The notes beneath the pieces are model-generated. The model worked only from the letters and a program-made list of their open reading frames with translations. It did not search any database and was not told the origin of the DNA. Positions 8,339-18,179 of a DNA stretch of 64,000 nt are shown piece after piece. Every line of letters begins with the position of its first letter. Positions within the stretch are counted from its first letter, which is position 1. The DNA comes from an uncultured Parabacteroides sp. GTDB lineage: Bacteria; Bacteroidota; Bacteroidia; Bacteroidales; Tannerellaceae. The stretch lies in the NCBI GenBank assembly GCA_900541965.1, contig UQLN01000005.1, positions 62,001 through 126,000 of the forward strand, in the 5' to 3' direction. Position numbers and translations under genes: made by a program.

Positions 8339-9157
8339 ATGAAAAAGCTATTACTATCTCTCTTTTTAGGATTGTTGATTTTGCCTGCTTGTAAGGAGAA
8401 ACCATTGGATCCATCCAAACCTGTGTATGTAACAGTAGAAACTTCCATGGGGAATGTAACGGTTATGTTGTATGACGATACGCCGCTCCACCGTGATAAC
8501 TTCATTAAATTATGCCGTTCCGGCGAATACAAAGGGATGCTTTTCCATCGCATTATAAAAGATTTTGTCGTACAGGGCGGTGACCCGGAAAGTAAGAAAC
8601 GCGAACCGGGTGCATTATATGGGGATGGAGACGGGGGATATACGGTCCCTGCAGAGATTCTTCCAAATCATTTTAACAAGCGAGGTGCTTTGATTGATGC
8701 CAAAGAACCGGATAGTGCAAATTGGGAACGTCTTTCTGCCGGTACTCAATTTTGTTTTGTCCAGGGAAAGAAACTTACGGATAAAGAGTTGGAGGAAAAA
8801 GAAGCCCGTATTAATGAAATACGCCGTAACTGGTTGTTTTATAAATTTCAAAATCGCCTGATAAAGGAAAATCCGGTGTTGGCTGCCGATTCGATGAAAA
8901 CGGAACTCGAAAATCGTACTTTAGTCATGGTAGAGGATACATTGGATGTATTAGGCTATTATACGATACCAGCCGACCGCCGGGAAATTTATAAGACAAT
9001 CGGGGGTGTTCCCCATTTGGACGGTTCGGTTACCATCTTCGGAGAAGTGACTGAAGGGTTTGATATTGTTGAAAAAATGTCTCTTGTAAAAACAGACAAA
9101 AATGACCGTCCGTTGAATGATGTGATAATAAAAGGAACAAAGGTCTTTCAAAAATAA
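8339..9157 (+). CDS. Cyclophilin-type peptidyl-prolyl isomerase, lipoprotein
   Basis: A 272-residue exported proline isomerase that should assist protein folding in the periplasm. The signal peptide has a lipobox ending LPAC. The cyclophilin fold follows, with the active-site stretch FHRIIKDFVVQGGDP and GTQFCFVQG, then a charged insertion of about 70 residues before the final strands (VTIFGEVTEGFDIVEKM). Long insertions of this kind are common in Bacteroidales homologues. The ATG at 8339 gives MKKLLLSLF, the best signal peptide; ATG 8330 adds three residues. The gene is monocistronic. Confidence 0.9.
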   Translation: MKKLLLSLFLGLLILPACKEKPLDPSKPVYVTVETSMGNVTVMLYDDTPLHRDNFIKLCRSGEYKGMLFHRIIKDFVVQGGDPESKKREPGALYGDGDGGYTVPAEILPNHFNKRGALIDAKEPDSANWERLSAGTQFCFVQGKKLTDKELEEKEARINEIRRNWLFYKFQNRLIKENPVLAADSMKTELENRTLVMVEDTLDVLGYYTIPADRREIYKTIGGVPHLDGSVTIFGEVTEGFDIVEKMSLVKTDKNDRPLNDVIIKGTKVFQK

Positions 9158-9222
9158 TTAGATGCTGGCATTTGTTCTGTTTTTTGTAGATGATTTTTAC
9201 TTTAAGAGAATGAATCTGTAGA

Positions 9223-9265
9223 AATGCGTCAAAAGTATAGATTGTAAGTATACTTTTGACGTATT
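9223..9265 (+). terminator. Possible terminator hairpin after the cyclophilin gene
   Basis: A 17-bp stem (9223-9239 with 9249-9265) with a 9-nt loop. The downstream T tract is interrupted, so terminator activity is uncertain. Confidence 0.4.
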
Positions 9266-9491
9266 GTTAATTTGGAAATGATTTAGTTTTCCAGGTCTAT
9301 TGCGTTTTTCACAATGATAAAGCACATTTGAACCCCCAACGCCTAGAAGCATCATATATCGACAAGAATTGCCTAAATTTAGAGGAGTTAATTTAATCCA
9401 GGCAGACTATATACATTCAAAATGTATAAAATGACAGGTTATAAATTTTAAATATACCTCTTTTTACTGTGGTTTTAAATAATTTTATTTA

Positions 9492-9499
9492 TATTTTTG
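9492..9499 (+). promoter_or_regulatory. -7 box of the ECF sigma factor gene
   Basis: TATTTTTG lies 65 nt before the ATG at 9564 and matches the housekeeping -7 box, so the regulator may be transcribed by the primary sigma factor. Confidence 0.45.
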
Positions 9500-9563
9500 C
9501 AAACACATACCATATTGGTTCTGTACGAACTAAGTCCAAGTTTGAACAATCTATTGTCAAAAA

Positions 9564-10130
9564 ATGCAGGGAAGCAACGCTTGTGATTATAAAATATTAT
9601 ATGAAAAGTATGTCGGTGAGATGTACGCATATGGTATAGCACTTGGTATAAATGAAGATTTATTATACGATTTGATTCACGACGTCTTTCTTCATTTCTT
9701 TGAACATCAAAATGAGGTGGTGGAAAATGAGCATGTGAAATATTATCTTTTCCGGTGTTTGAAGAACAAGCTGATATCTTTGAAAAGAAAAGAAATAAAT
9801 TGGAATGAACTTTCTCAAACGGAAGAACTACCTTTCTTTATTACCATAACCGGAGTAGACCTTATTGAAGAAAAGGAGTTGCAAATGGAGATTACCGGAC
9901 AAATAAACAAAATGATGCAGTGCCTGACCGACCGCCAGCGGGAAGCGGTATATTTACGTTTTATGCAGGAGTTGAGTTATGAAGAAATAGCTGATTTATT
10001 GGGGCTTACCGTTAAAGGTACCCGGAAATTGGTTTATCGTTCGCTTGAACGTATCCGTGAACAATTTGGTCCTGCTTTAATTTTTTTCTTTTTACTTGAA
10101 CATTTTTTTTATTCTGATGGGGTCATTTAG
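9564..10130 (+). CDS. ECF RNA polymerase sigma factor of the PUL
   Basis: A 188-residue sigma-70 factor of the extracytoplasmic-function type. Region 2 lies near the N terminus (about residues 10-70, with LLYDLIHDVFLHFFEH). Region 4 covers about residues 110-170, with LTDRQREAVYLRF and an HTH at YEEIADLLGL. It lies 45 bp upstream of the FecR anti-sigma gene and directly before susC. In Bacteroides, sigma/FecR pairs beside susC genes switch on host-glycan loci when the receptor binds its ligand; the same role is inferred here. Confidence 0.9.
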   Translation: MQGSNACDYKILYEKYVGEMYAYGIALGINEDLLYDLIHDVFLHFFEHQNEVVENEHVKYYLFRCLKNKLISLKRKEINWNELSQTEELPFFITITGVDLIEEKELQMEITGQINKMMQCLTDRQREAVYLRFMQELSYEEIADLLGLTVKGTRKLVYRSLERIREQFGPALIFFFLLEHFFYSDGVI

Positions 10131-10175
10131 CTTCTTTTTGCGTTTGTTTATGAAAAGACGCATAAAAAGGTTCAA

Positions 10176-11351
10176 ATGGATAAAAAGTATATATCAGCAA
10201 CTGTTCGGCAACTGTTACATGACCCCGATTTTGTATTGTGGTGCATGATGCCAACCGATGTGTTGGATGAACAGTGGAGTCGTTGGATAAATGAACATCC
10301 GGAATGTGAATCCGATATCAACGAGGCACGTATAATTCTTCAATCCGTACGTTTAAATGATACTCCGATTCCAGCCGATAAGTCCGGACAACTTTGGAGT
10401 CGCTTGCAGCATAGTATCATTGAGCGGAAGAAGCGGAGACGCTTGCAGATCATACGGTATGCTGCTGCATGTGCAGTTGCTTTAGTATTGGGTATCGGAG
10501 GTTTTGAACTATTCGATAAAGACCCGTTATCCGATTCCCGTTTGATTGCAGGTACAACGGGCTGTAAGGAGGATGTACATACGGATGTCACTCTGATAAC
10601 CGGTGTTCTCGATACGGTAAAAATTGAAAATAATTCATTGATTGTCTGCGATTCGGAAATTACGGTACGGAATAAAGAAAAGGTCGTCACACAAAAAGTG
10701 AGCGATAGCAACAGGGACGAGACCGTAATGAATACATTGGTTGTTCCCAGAGGACGCCGTACCTCTTTACTGTTGGCGGACGGTTCCAAAGTATGGGTAA
10801 ATTCCGGAAGTAAATTACGCTTCCCTTCCAAATTCGATGCGGAAAAACGTATGATAGAGGCCGAAGGAGAGATTTATATTGAAGTGGCCAGGAATGGAAC
10901 TCCGTTTTATGTGAAAACGGATAGTTTTACAGTAAATGTTTTAGGGACTAAATTTAATTTGTCTGCATATGTTGGTGAACAAACCGGTACTGTGGTTCTG
11001 GTAGAGGGGAGTGTGATGGTTAGAATCTTGGAAAATGAAAATATACACTTGTCTCCGAACCGGATGCTGACAATAGAAGCGGGTAAAGGACAAATAAAAG
11101 AAGTGAATGTTAACGATTATATTTCCTGGAAAGATGGTTATCTTCAATTCCGGGAAGAATCGATGGAAAACATCCTTTTACGCTTGAGCCGGTATTATGC
11201 AATACAGATAAAATGTAAGCCGGAGATCGCAGGGAAAAACTGTTCGGGAAAACTGGTTTTGTTTGAAGATATCCGGCAAACGATGAATACCATTTCAATG
11301 CTATACAATATTCGTTATCAATTTGAATCAGATACATTAATAATTGAATAA
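10176..11351 (+). CDS. FecR-family anti-sigma factor
   Basis: A 391-residue single-pass inner-membrane protein. The cytoplasmic N-terminal part (about 1-90) would hold the ECF sigma factor. One transmembrane helix spans about residues 92-112 after the KKRRR stop-transfer cluster. The periplasmic part carries the FecR domain (VPRGRRTSLLLADGSKVW, then SGSKLRFPSKF and GEIYIEVA) and a C-terminal DUF4974 region (SMENILLRLSRYY and onward), which contacts the STN domain of the TonB-dependent receptor. It is the partner of the sigma factor just upstream and of the STN-bearing SusC downstream. Confidence 0.92.
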   Translation: MDKKYISATVRQLLHDPDFVLWCMMPTDVLDEQWSRWINEHPECESDINEARIILQSVRLNDTPIPADKSGQLWSRLQHSIIERKKRRRLQIIRYAAACAVALVLGIGGFELFDKDPLSDSRLIAGTTGCKEDVHTDVTLITGVLDTVKIENNSLIVCDSEITVRNKEKVVTQKVSDSNRDETVMNTLVVPRGRRTSLLLADGSKVWVNSGSKLRFPSKFDAEKRMIEAEGEIYIEVARNGTPFYVKTDSFTVNVLGTKFNLSAYVGEQTGTVVLVEGSVMVRILENENIHLSPNRMLTIEAGKGQIKEVNVNDYISWKDGYLQFREESMENILLRLSRYYAIQIKCKPEIAGKNCSGKLVLFEDIRQTMNTISMLYNIRYQFESDTLIIE

Positions 11352-11402
11352 TAATTTAAAGCAATGCCTATGAGATAGAAGACTTGAAAAACACGAACCA
11401 AA

Positions 11403-11433
11403 AGTCCGAACGATGGGTAAGATCGTCCGGACT
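11403..11433 (+). promoter_or_regulatory. Hairpin in the susC leader
   Basis: AGTCCG at 11403-11408 pairs with CGGACT at 11428-11433. After one mismatch, ACGAT pairs with ATCGT around a 7-nt loop. It sits about 60 nt before the preferred susC start codon and may control translation or mark the untranslated leader. Confidence 0.4.
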
Positions 11434-11491
11434 ACAAAAGATTTTAAATTTTCCAATTAAACAAACGAAAAACTTAAAGGTATACAAATGT

Positions 11492-13621
11492 ATGAAAAAA
11501 TTCAGACATGTACTTATACTATTGCTAAGTATGAGTATAACTTGTACATATGCAAATAATTTATCAATTTCGATAGAGGAAATACTGAAACGGAGGCAAG
11601 CCACAATGCTTAATATCTTCAAGCAGATAGAGGCGGAGACAGGTTATGTATTTTTCTATTCGGATGAAATCAAAAGCGAATTAAATAAAAATGTAACTCC
11701 GACGACGACGAAAGGCTCCATTGAAGAAATTCTGAATTCTTTGTTTAAAAACTCAATCTTAATCTATCAGATCAATGGAAAGCAGGTTGTGGTGAAGCGA
11801 AAAGAGGAGGCCTCTCCTTCTGTTCCGGCAACCCAGCAACGTAAGAGCCGTAAAATCAACGGAGTGGTAACCGATGCAACCGGCAAGCCGTTGATTGGTG
11901 TTAATATCTGGCTGAAGAACAGTTCAACCGGAGCAGTAACGGATGTGGATGGTAAATATTCAATTACTGTGGAGGGTGTAGGTGGAGTGCTCACTTACTC
12001 TTACATGGGTATGAAGAGCGTGGATATTGCTATCGGGGATAAATCGGCTATCAATGTAACACTGGAAGCCGATGACGAAGTACTGGACGAGGTGGTAGTC
12101 GTCGGTTACGGACGCCAAAAAAAGGAAAGTGTAGTCGGTGCTATTTCAACAGTCGATGTGGCTAATCTGAAAATACCGGGTTCTTCTATCTCCAATGTAT
12201 TGGCAGGGCAATTGGCCGGTGTTGTAGCAATGAGCCGTTCCGGCGAACCGGGGAAAAACAGTGCGGCCGATTTCTATATTCGTGGTGTCTCCTCTTTTAA
12301 AGGTAGTTCAACGCCTCTGGTATTGGTGGATGGTATCGAACGCGAACTGGACCTTGTGGATACGGACGATATCGCTTCTTTCTCCATCTTGAAGGATGCT
12401 TCCGCGTCTGCTGTATACGGTGTACGCGGAGCAAACGGTGTGATCTTGATTACAACAAAAAAAGGTAATATAGGAAAACCGGCGATTAATGTACGTACGG
12501 AAGCCGGTATTACCAGCCCTACGAAAATGCCTAAAATGGTAAACTCCGCGCAATGGGCTGATTTGTATAATGATATACAACCGGGTTATTATAGCCGGGA
12601 AGTGATAGAAAAGTATCGTAATGGTTCGGATCCGGACCTTTATCCGGATGTTGACTGGTTGGACGCAATGTATAAAGATATTGCATCGAATCAACGCGTA
12701 AACCTGAGTATTACAGGTGGTACGGATATTGTTAAATATTATATATCCGGTTCTTTCTATAATGAAAGTTCAATTTTTAAAAGTGCAAAGGATCTTTATG
12801 GTTATAATTCATCGATTAATTATAATAAATTTAATTTCCGTGCCAACGTAGACCTTTCCCTGACTAAAAGCACAACGCTGAATTTAAACCTGGCAAATAT
12901 TTACGAAAAATCGTTTGGACCGGGATTTGATGATGATAATTATATGTGGACGTGTACCTATCTTGCTTCACCGAATGCATTTCCTGTTGAATATTCGGAC
13001 GGAACAATTTCTGCCCCTTCCAGTGATTCCGGTAGTAATCCCTGGAACATGTTGGTACATTCCGGCTATCGTCAGCAATTCTGGAATTCATCACAGTCGT
13101 TGGTCGGTTTGACTCAGGACATTGGTGCTCTTTGGGAACCCTTGAAAGGGCTGACCGGTAATTTTAAATTTTCATGGGATGCCTGGAATACGACCATACA
13201 GCGTCGGAGTAAAGAACCGACCCAATATCATGCGACAGGCAGGGATGAGGAAGGGAATCTGATTTTTGGTCCTCCGATTCGTACCGGCAGCGGCGAATTG
13301 TCTTATAATATCGGACGGGACGGAACGATGACTACTTATATGGAAGCGTCTTTGAATTATGATCGTTTATTTGCAGAAAAACACCGTGTCGGCGCATTGT
13401 TCCTGTACAACCATAAAATACATACCCGTACGCAGGAAGGAGACAAGTTTAAATCTCTACCTTATAAAAACCAAGGGATAGCAGGCCGTGTGACTTATGC
13501 TTTCAACGATATTTATTTCGGTGAATTCAATATGGGGTACAATGGCTCTGAAAATTTTGCCCGTGGACACCGTTTCGGATTCTTTCCGGCAGGGGCTATC
13601 GGCTGGGGGGTTATCCAATGA
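11492..13621 (+). pseudogene. SusC/RagA TonB-dependent receptor, N-terminal part (frameshifted)
   Basis: First part of a SusC-like outer-membrane glycan importer. A signal peptide (MKKFRHVLILLLSMS) is followed by an STN domain (about residues 25-105, for signalling to FecR). Then come a carboxypeptidase-regulatory-like domain (KINGVVTDATGKPLIGVNI), the TonB box and plug (DEVVVVGYG, IRGVSSFKGSSTPLVLVDG), and the start of the barrel. The frame runs into TGA at 13619-13621, but the next frame continues the same protein from 13611. Removing one G from the six at 13605-13610 gives one protein of about 1,122 residues. An ATG at 11384 would add 36 residues, but that stretch contains a leader hairpin. 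The entry is a pseudogene unless the extra G is a sequencing error. Confidence 0.85.
13605..13610 (+). other. G6 run at the susC frameshift
   Basis: Six consecutive G residues. With six, translation stops 9 nt later at TGA 13619-13621. With five, the frame reads AIGWGLSNEKW through the junction, as expected for the family. The alternatives are a homopolymer sequencing or assembly error, a true mutation, or phase variation by slippage. Confidence 0.8.
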
Positions 13622-14861
13622 GAAATGGTTCAAGCCATTGACCAAAGTGGTGGATATGTTGAAGCTGAAAGCGTCTTACGGTATTGTAGGTAACGATGAT
13701 ATCGGTGGAGAACGTCGCTGGGTATATGAATCTTCAATTGTGGCCGGGAATAACTGGAATTATGGTTCTGCTGGAGCCAATGGAGGAGCGAGTATCCATG
13801 TCGGTGATGTGGAAAATTTATCCGTTTCCTGGGAAGAAGCTAAAAAGATGAATGTGGGAGTCGAGTTCTCTTTATTTAATAAATTGAGAATCCAAGCGGA
13901 TTATTTCCATGAAAAACGGGAAGGCATATTCTTGCAACGTGCAGGATTGCCGGCCATTGTCGGATTGTCTGTAATTCCATATACCAATATCGGAGAAACC
14001 AAGAATCAGGGATTTGATGGTACTGTAGAATATTTACAGAAGGTAGGAGAGGTTTTCCTGACCGGGCGTGCCAATTTTACTTATAATAAAAACGAATTAC
14101 TGAATAACGATGAGCCGGACTGGCAGTATAAATATCAGAACCGGACAGGGAAACCGTTCGGTTCGGGAGGATACCTGCAACCGTTCGGGTTAGTAGCTTT
14201 GGGTCTTTTTGAAAGCCAGGAAGAGATAGACTACAGCCCGAAGCAAACCTATGGTGAGTACAGAGTGGGTGATATTAAATATCAGGATATTAATGGTGAT
14301 GGTAAAATCGATTCTCAGGATGAAATAGCTATGGGATATACCAATTTGCCAGAAATTGTTTATGGATTCGGTGCTACTGCACAATGGAAAAACTGGGATA
14401 TTAATGTCTTCTTTCAAGGAGTAGGACGTGTGAGTCTCTTTTTAGACGGTTCAAGTATTAAGAGCCCTTTCAGTTCCGGAAATATGGAGCGGGCCGCAAT
14501 CAATGAGGATGTGTATGGCAATGTCTGGAGACCGGGAAATACAGACGAGCAGAATGCCGAAGCTATTTATCCACGTTTGAGCTGGAGTGGTGCAGCCGGT
14601 TCTTCCAATAACGGACAAACTTCCAGTTGGTGGCTACGTAACGGTAGTTTTTTACGTCTGAAAAATTTTGAGGTTGGTTATACCCTGTCGAAAGGATTAA
14701 TGAACAAGACTTTTATAAAATCGTTACGTTTCTATTTGTCGGGAAATAACCTGTTGACTTTTAGTCAATTCAAGTTGTGGGACCCGGAAAAAGGGAATGG
14801 CGATGGTTCCGGATATCCTCCTAATAGAGTCGTAACAATAGGTTTTAATGCTAATTTTTAA
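13605..14861 (+). pseudogene. SusC/RagA TonB-dependent receptor, C-terminal part (frameshifted)
   Basis: Continuation of the receptor in the next frame: about 417 residues of outer-membrane beta-barrel. Typical SusC motifs are VENLSVSWEEAKKMNVGVEF, the acidic calcium-site-like turn in DINGDGKIDSQDE, and the barrel end SFLRLKNFEVGYTLS then FYLSGNNLLTF. The protein ends in an aromatic residue (Phe), as outer-membrane barrels do. An ATG at 13497 lies upstream in this frame but overlaps the first part out of frame and would yield no signal peptide, so independent translation is unlikely. SusD starts 20 bp downstream. Confidence 0.85.
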
Positions 14862-14881
14862 TCGTCTTAAAAAAGATACAT

Positions 14882-16765
14882 ATGGAACTTTTAATAAAAT
14901 CATCTCTTCAAATATTCTGTCTTGCAGTTTGTTCCTTGAGCCTGACTTCTTGTGAAGATTTTTTGGAACGTCAAGAAGATGAAAAACTGACATTCGATAA
15001 AGTGTGGGAATCCCGGATCGATACGGAAAGATACTGGTTGAACACGATGAGTTTTTTGCCCAATGATGCCGACGATTTTAATTATTCACCCTGGCTGGGA
15101 GCTTCTGACGAGGCTTCTGTAACCTATGACAGGGATACTCGCTGGATTAATTTCGGTTCATGGAATGCCAGTTCTGTTCCTTACTACAAAATGGATTTTT
15201 ATTATAAAGGGATTCGCGAATGTAATATTTTCATGCAAAATGTGGACCGTTGTTCCGATCCGATCGTAACGAAGGATGAACTGGCGAAATGGAAGGTCCA
15301 GAGCCGGTTTGCACGTGCCTATTATTATTTCCTGATGATGCGTATTTACGGACCCGTATTCCTGTTGGGCGATGAATTACTGGATTTCTCGGCAACTACG
15401 GAAGAGTTGTACCGTCCTCGTAATACTTGGGATGAATGTGTGAATTATGTTGTCAGCGAAATGGAGGCTTGTGTCAATGATCCGGCTATGCTCGGCCAGT
15501 ATCCGAGTGCGGAATACGGGTTGGCAACCAAAGGTGCATGCCAGGCGGTCATTGCTCGTTTGAAACTTTATTCGGCCCGCGATTTGTTTAATGGCAATAC
15601 TTTGTATAGTTCGGTAAAGAATCCGGTGACCCCCGATTTCCCCGAATTATCGGGAGTAAATCTTTTCCCACAGCAATATGATGCAAATAAATGGCTGGAA
15701 GCTGCGAAGGCTGCAAAGCTCCTCATTGATAATCCTCTTTATAAACTGTATCGTTCCGATGATAATGATCCTTACAAAAATTATTATGGAATTACACAGG
15801 TAGACTGGAACTCCGAATTAATCTGGACAACCGGATATAAGGGACGTTATATAGTAGGTTCACATACGGTTCCGACAGGAATTTCCGGTAATGCTTTTGG
15901 TGGCGTAGGTCCGGTCCAGCAACAAGTCGATGCCTATGCGATGGATAACGGACGTTATCCGATAACCGGCTACAACGGAAAGAACCCGATTATCGATAAA
16001 GCTTCCGGTTACAGTGAAAATGAGTTTGAACTGACAAACTGGGAATATCCGGCATGGGGTGGAGCCGGTGCATATAACCTGACAGCTCCGAACATGTACA
16101 AAAAACGTGAACCCCGTTTTTATATAAATGTATTTTTCGGTGGCAGCAAATGGGCGCATGGAGGTAGTATGACTAAGATTTCTTTTGCTAAAGGAGGCAA
16201 TGGTAATAAATCGCATGACTATCCGAAACCCGGATATTTGATTAACCGCTTTTATGACCATACGCTTAATTCGGCAAACGGACAATGGGGCAATATTGTA
16301 TTTCCGACATTCCGTCTGGCGGAAATGTATCTGAACTTCATCGAGTCGGTACTTGAATGCAAAAAACGGAACGTATCGTTGCCTTCCGGTTACGAATCGG
16401 AAGCGATGGCTTTGTGGGCGGATCTTCGCGACCGTGTCGGTCTGGATCCTATTACGGATGTTTATCCGAACGCATCGACTGAAGAATTGATAGAGCTTTG
16501 CCGTAAAGAGCGCAGGGTGGAACTTACTTTTGAAAACCATCGTTATTTTGATACGCGTACCTGGATGATTTCCAAAGAGGTGGATGGAGGTCCTTTCTAC
16601 GGAATGAATACACAGTATCCGGGCAGCGGTGACGAAACTCCGGACGGATTCTGGGAACGGACAGTATTTGAAACCCGTGTGTTTGAAGATAATCATTACC
16701 TCTATCCTTTCTCACAGCGTGAACTGGACAGAAATAAATTATTGACCCAGAATTATGGTTGGTAA
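14882..16765 (+). CDS. SusD/RagB-family glycan-binding lipoprotein
   Basis: A 627-residue surface lipoprotein that forms the lid of the SusC channel and captures glycan. The signal peptide has lipobox LTSC (Cys at about residue 24). The N-terminal SusD-like helices contain the typical RARAYYYF-like segment (SRFARAYYYFLMMRIYGPVF), and the C-terminal RagB domain contains RLAEMYLNFIESVLE and ELCRKERRVELTFENHRYFD. It lies 20 bp after susC in the same transcription unit. Confidence 0.95.
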   Translation: MELLIKSSLQIFCLAVCSLSLTSCEDFLERQEDEKLTFDKVWESRIDTERYWLNTMSFLPNDADDFNYSPWLGASDEASVTYDRDTRWINFGSWNASSVPYYKMDFYYKGIRECNIFMQNVDRCSDPIVTKDELAKWKVQSRFARAYYYFLMMRIYGPVFLLGDELLDFSATTEELYRPRNTWDECVNYVVSEMEACVNDPAMLGQYPSAEYGLATKGACQAVIARLKLYSARDLFNGNTLYSSVKNPVTPDFPELSGVNLFPQQYDANKWLEAAKAAKLLIDNPLYKLYRSDDNDPYKNYYGITQVDWNSELIWTTGYKGRYIVGSHTVPTGISGNAFGGVGPVQQQVDAYAMDNGRYPITGYNGKNPIIDKASGYSENEFELTNWEYPAWGGAGAYNLTAPNMYKKREPRFYINVFFGGSKWAHGGSMTKISFAKGGNGNKSHDYPKPGYLINRFYDHTLNSANGQWGNIVFPTFRLAEMYLNFIESVLECKKRNVSLPSGYESEAMALWADLRDRVGLDPITDVYPNASTEELIELCRKERRVELTFENHRYFDTRTWMISKEVDGGPFYGMNTQYPGSGDETPDGFWERTVFETRVFEDNHYLYPFSQRELDRNKLLTQNYGW

Positions 16766-16801
16766 CCGGTATAATCTAATGACTCTAAAAAGATATTGTT
16801 T

Positions 16802-18133
16802 ATGAAAAATATATTATTAATATCGTTATTGTTCTCTTTCGGTATCTCTTTTACTTCCTGTAAAGATAACAAAGATGAATTTTTGAGTGATTATAGTACG
16901 ATTCTCTATTTTAAGAACAGCGGGGAAGTGCCATTGACTCTTTACAAAACAGGTGAGGATACGGAATATAAATTGACGGTGAATAAAGCCGGTTCTGACC
17001 TGGGAAGTGTAACCAGTGTTGAAGTGGAGGTGCTGGATGAAAGCGCCATGGTAGACTATAATACGAAACATGGCACACAATATGTGAGACTCCCGGACAA
17101 TTGTTTCCGGGTTTCCGACAGCCGGGTGAATTTTGAAGCGGATAATTTATACAAACAGGTAAATGTTGTATTTAAAACGGAGCTTATCTGCGATTTGCCT
17201 GTTGATGTGCAGTATGCATTGCCTATTAATTTGTATAATTCAAAGGATTCTATCAATTCAGGCAAGAATGAAACTGTTTTGATTCCTTCTGTAGTTATTC
17301 CCTATGTCTATTTGAAGCAGACAGGGTATGTGGCTAATTCTTTCTCGCCGGAAGGGGATGAGACGGTACAGTTTGCTTTGCCTATTACCATGCCGATGGA
17401 TAATAAATGGACTTTTGACTGTGTTATAGGTGTTGATGAAGAATTATTGAAAGCATATAATGAGGAAAATGGAACCAATTATTCTTTGCTGCCTGCTTCT
17501 GTATATACCTTAAGCGGAGACGGAACCGTTTCGTTTGACCCGGAAGTAAATGAGAAAAATTTGGATATAACGGTAAACCGTATGGCTCTTGATTACGGTA
17601 ATTATGTGTTGCCCTTACGGTTAATGAGTTGTTCCAAAGACGGTTTTATTGTAGATACAGATAATAATACTTGTTTATATGGTTTCTCTTATATGCCGAA
17701 AGAATATCCGTTGACGGTAGATATGCTTTCTTCGAATGCACAAGAACCGAATGAAGGTTCGCTGGAGGGCTTATTGGATGAGGATATAGCGTCATTCTTC
17801 CATTCAGCGTATTCGGTGGTTGTTGAAGGGGATCATTATTTACAGGTTTCGTTGCCGGAAGAATATTCGGTATTTAGTTTTGCTTATACGACCCGTAAGG
17901 AAAATGGCAATGGTGCTCCTACGGAAATAACCGTTCAAACGAGTATGGATGGCGTAACTTTTAATGAGGTGGCTGTTTTGAAAGACGGGCTGCCTAAAGA
18001 AGGAAGTATGGATTACGTATCTCCAGTCTTTAAGGGAGAACCGTTTAAAATTATCCGTTTGACTATGACTAAACCGAATCCGGTAGGAGAACCCTGTTTT
18101 GTTTTGAGCCGGTTCAGACTAAATACTTTTTGA
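16802..18133 (+). CDS. DUF1735-containing surface lipoprotein, putative glycan-binding (SGBP-like)
   Basis: A 443-residue lipoprotein with a signal peptide ending SFTSC. The N-terminal half has two related BT_3987/DUF1735-type domains: blocks VDYNTKHGTQYVRLP and LKAYNEENGTNYSLLP are the same motif repeated, about 145 residues apart. The last 140 residues form a beta-sandwich resembling F5/8 (discoidin) carbohydrate-binding modules, ending in a FKIIRLTM strand. It lies third after susC and susD, where surface glycan-binding proteins normally sit. The start is ATG 16802; an upstream TTG is less likely. Confidence 0.8.
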   Translation: MKNILLISLLFSFGISFTSCKDNKDEFLSDYSTILYFKNSGEVPLTLYKTGEDTEYKLTVNKAGSDLGSVTSVEVEVLDESAMVDYNTKHGTQYVRLPDNCFRVSDSRVNFEADNLYKQVNVVFKTELICDLPVDVQYALPINLYNSKDSINSGKNETVLIPSVVIPYVYLKQTGYVANSFSPEGDETVQFALPITMPMDNKWTFDCVIGVDEELLKAYNEENGTNYSLLPASVYTLSGDGTVSFDPEVNEKNLDITVNRMALDYGNYVLPLRLMSCSKDGFIVDTDNNTCLYGFSYMPKEYPLTVDMLSSNAQEPNEGSLEGLLDEDIASFFHSAYSVVVEGDHYLQVSLPEEYSVFSFAYTTRKENGNGAPTEITVQTSMDGVTFNEVAVLKDGLPKEGSMDYVSPVFKGEPFKIIRLTMTKPNPVGEPCFVLSRFRLNTF

Positions 18134-18179
18134 AACTCTCTTTATTTTAATTTATTCACAATAATATATCATAATACAT

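Larger units (their letters stand above)
9158..9563. other. 406-bp intergenic region upstream of the PUL regulators
   Basis: It holds a weak hairpin (9223-9265, 17-bp stem with a wobble, poor T tail) that may terminate the cyclophilin transcript, and the promoter of the sigma factor gene at 9492-9499. No further gene or repeat was recognised. Confidence 0.5.

Noticed and set aside
13595..13621. Programmed ribosomal frameshift in susC
   Set aside because: Restoring the frame needs a +1 shift on a plain G run, with no stimulatory structure evident. An extra G in the DNA is simpler.
15860..16696. 278-codon open frame antisense to susD
   Set aside because: It lies wholly inside a clear SusD gene, has no recognisable domain and no promoter. 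It is a shadow frame.
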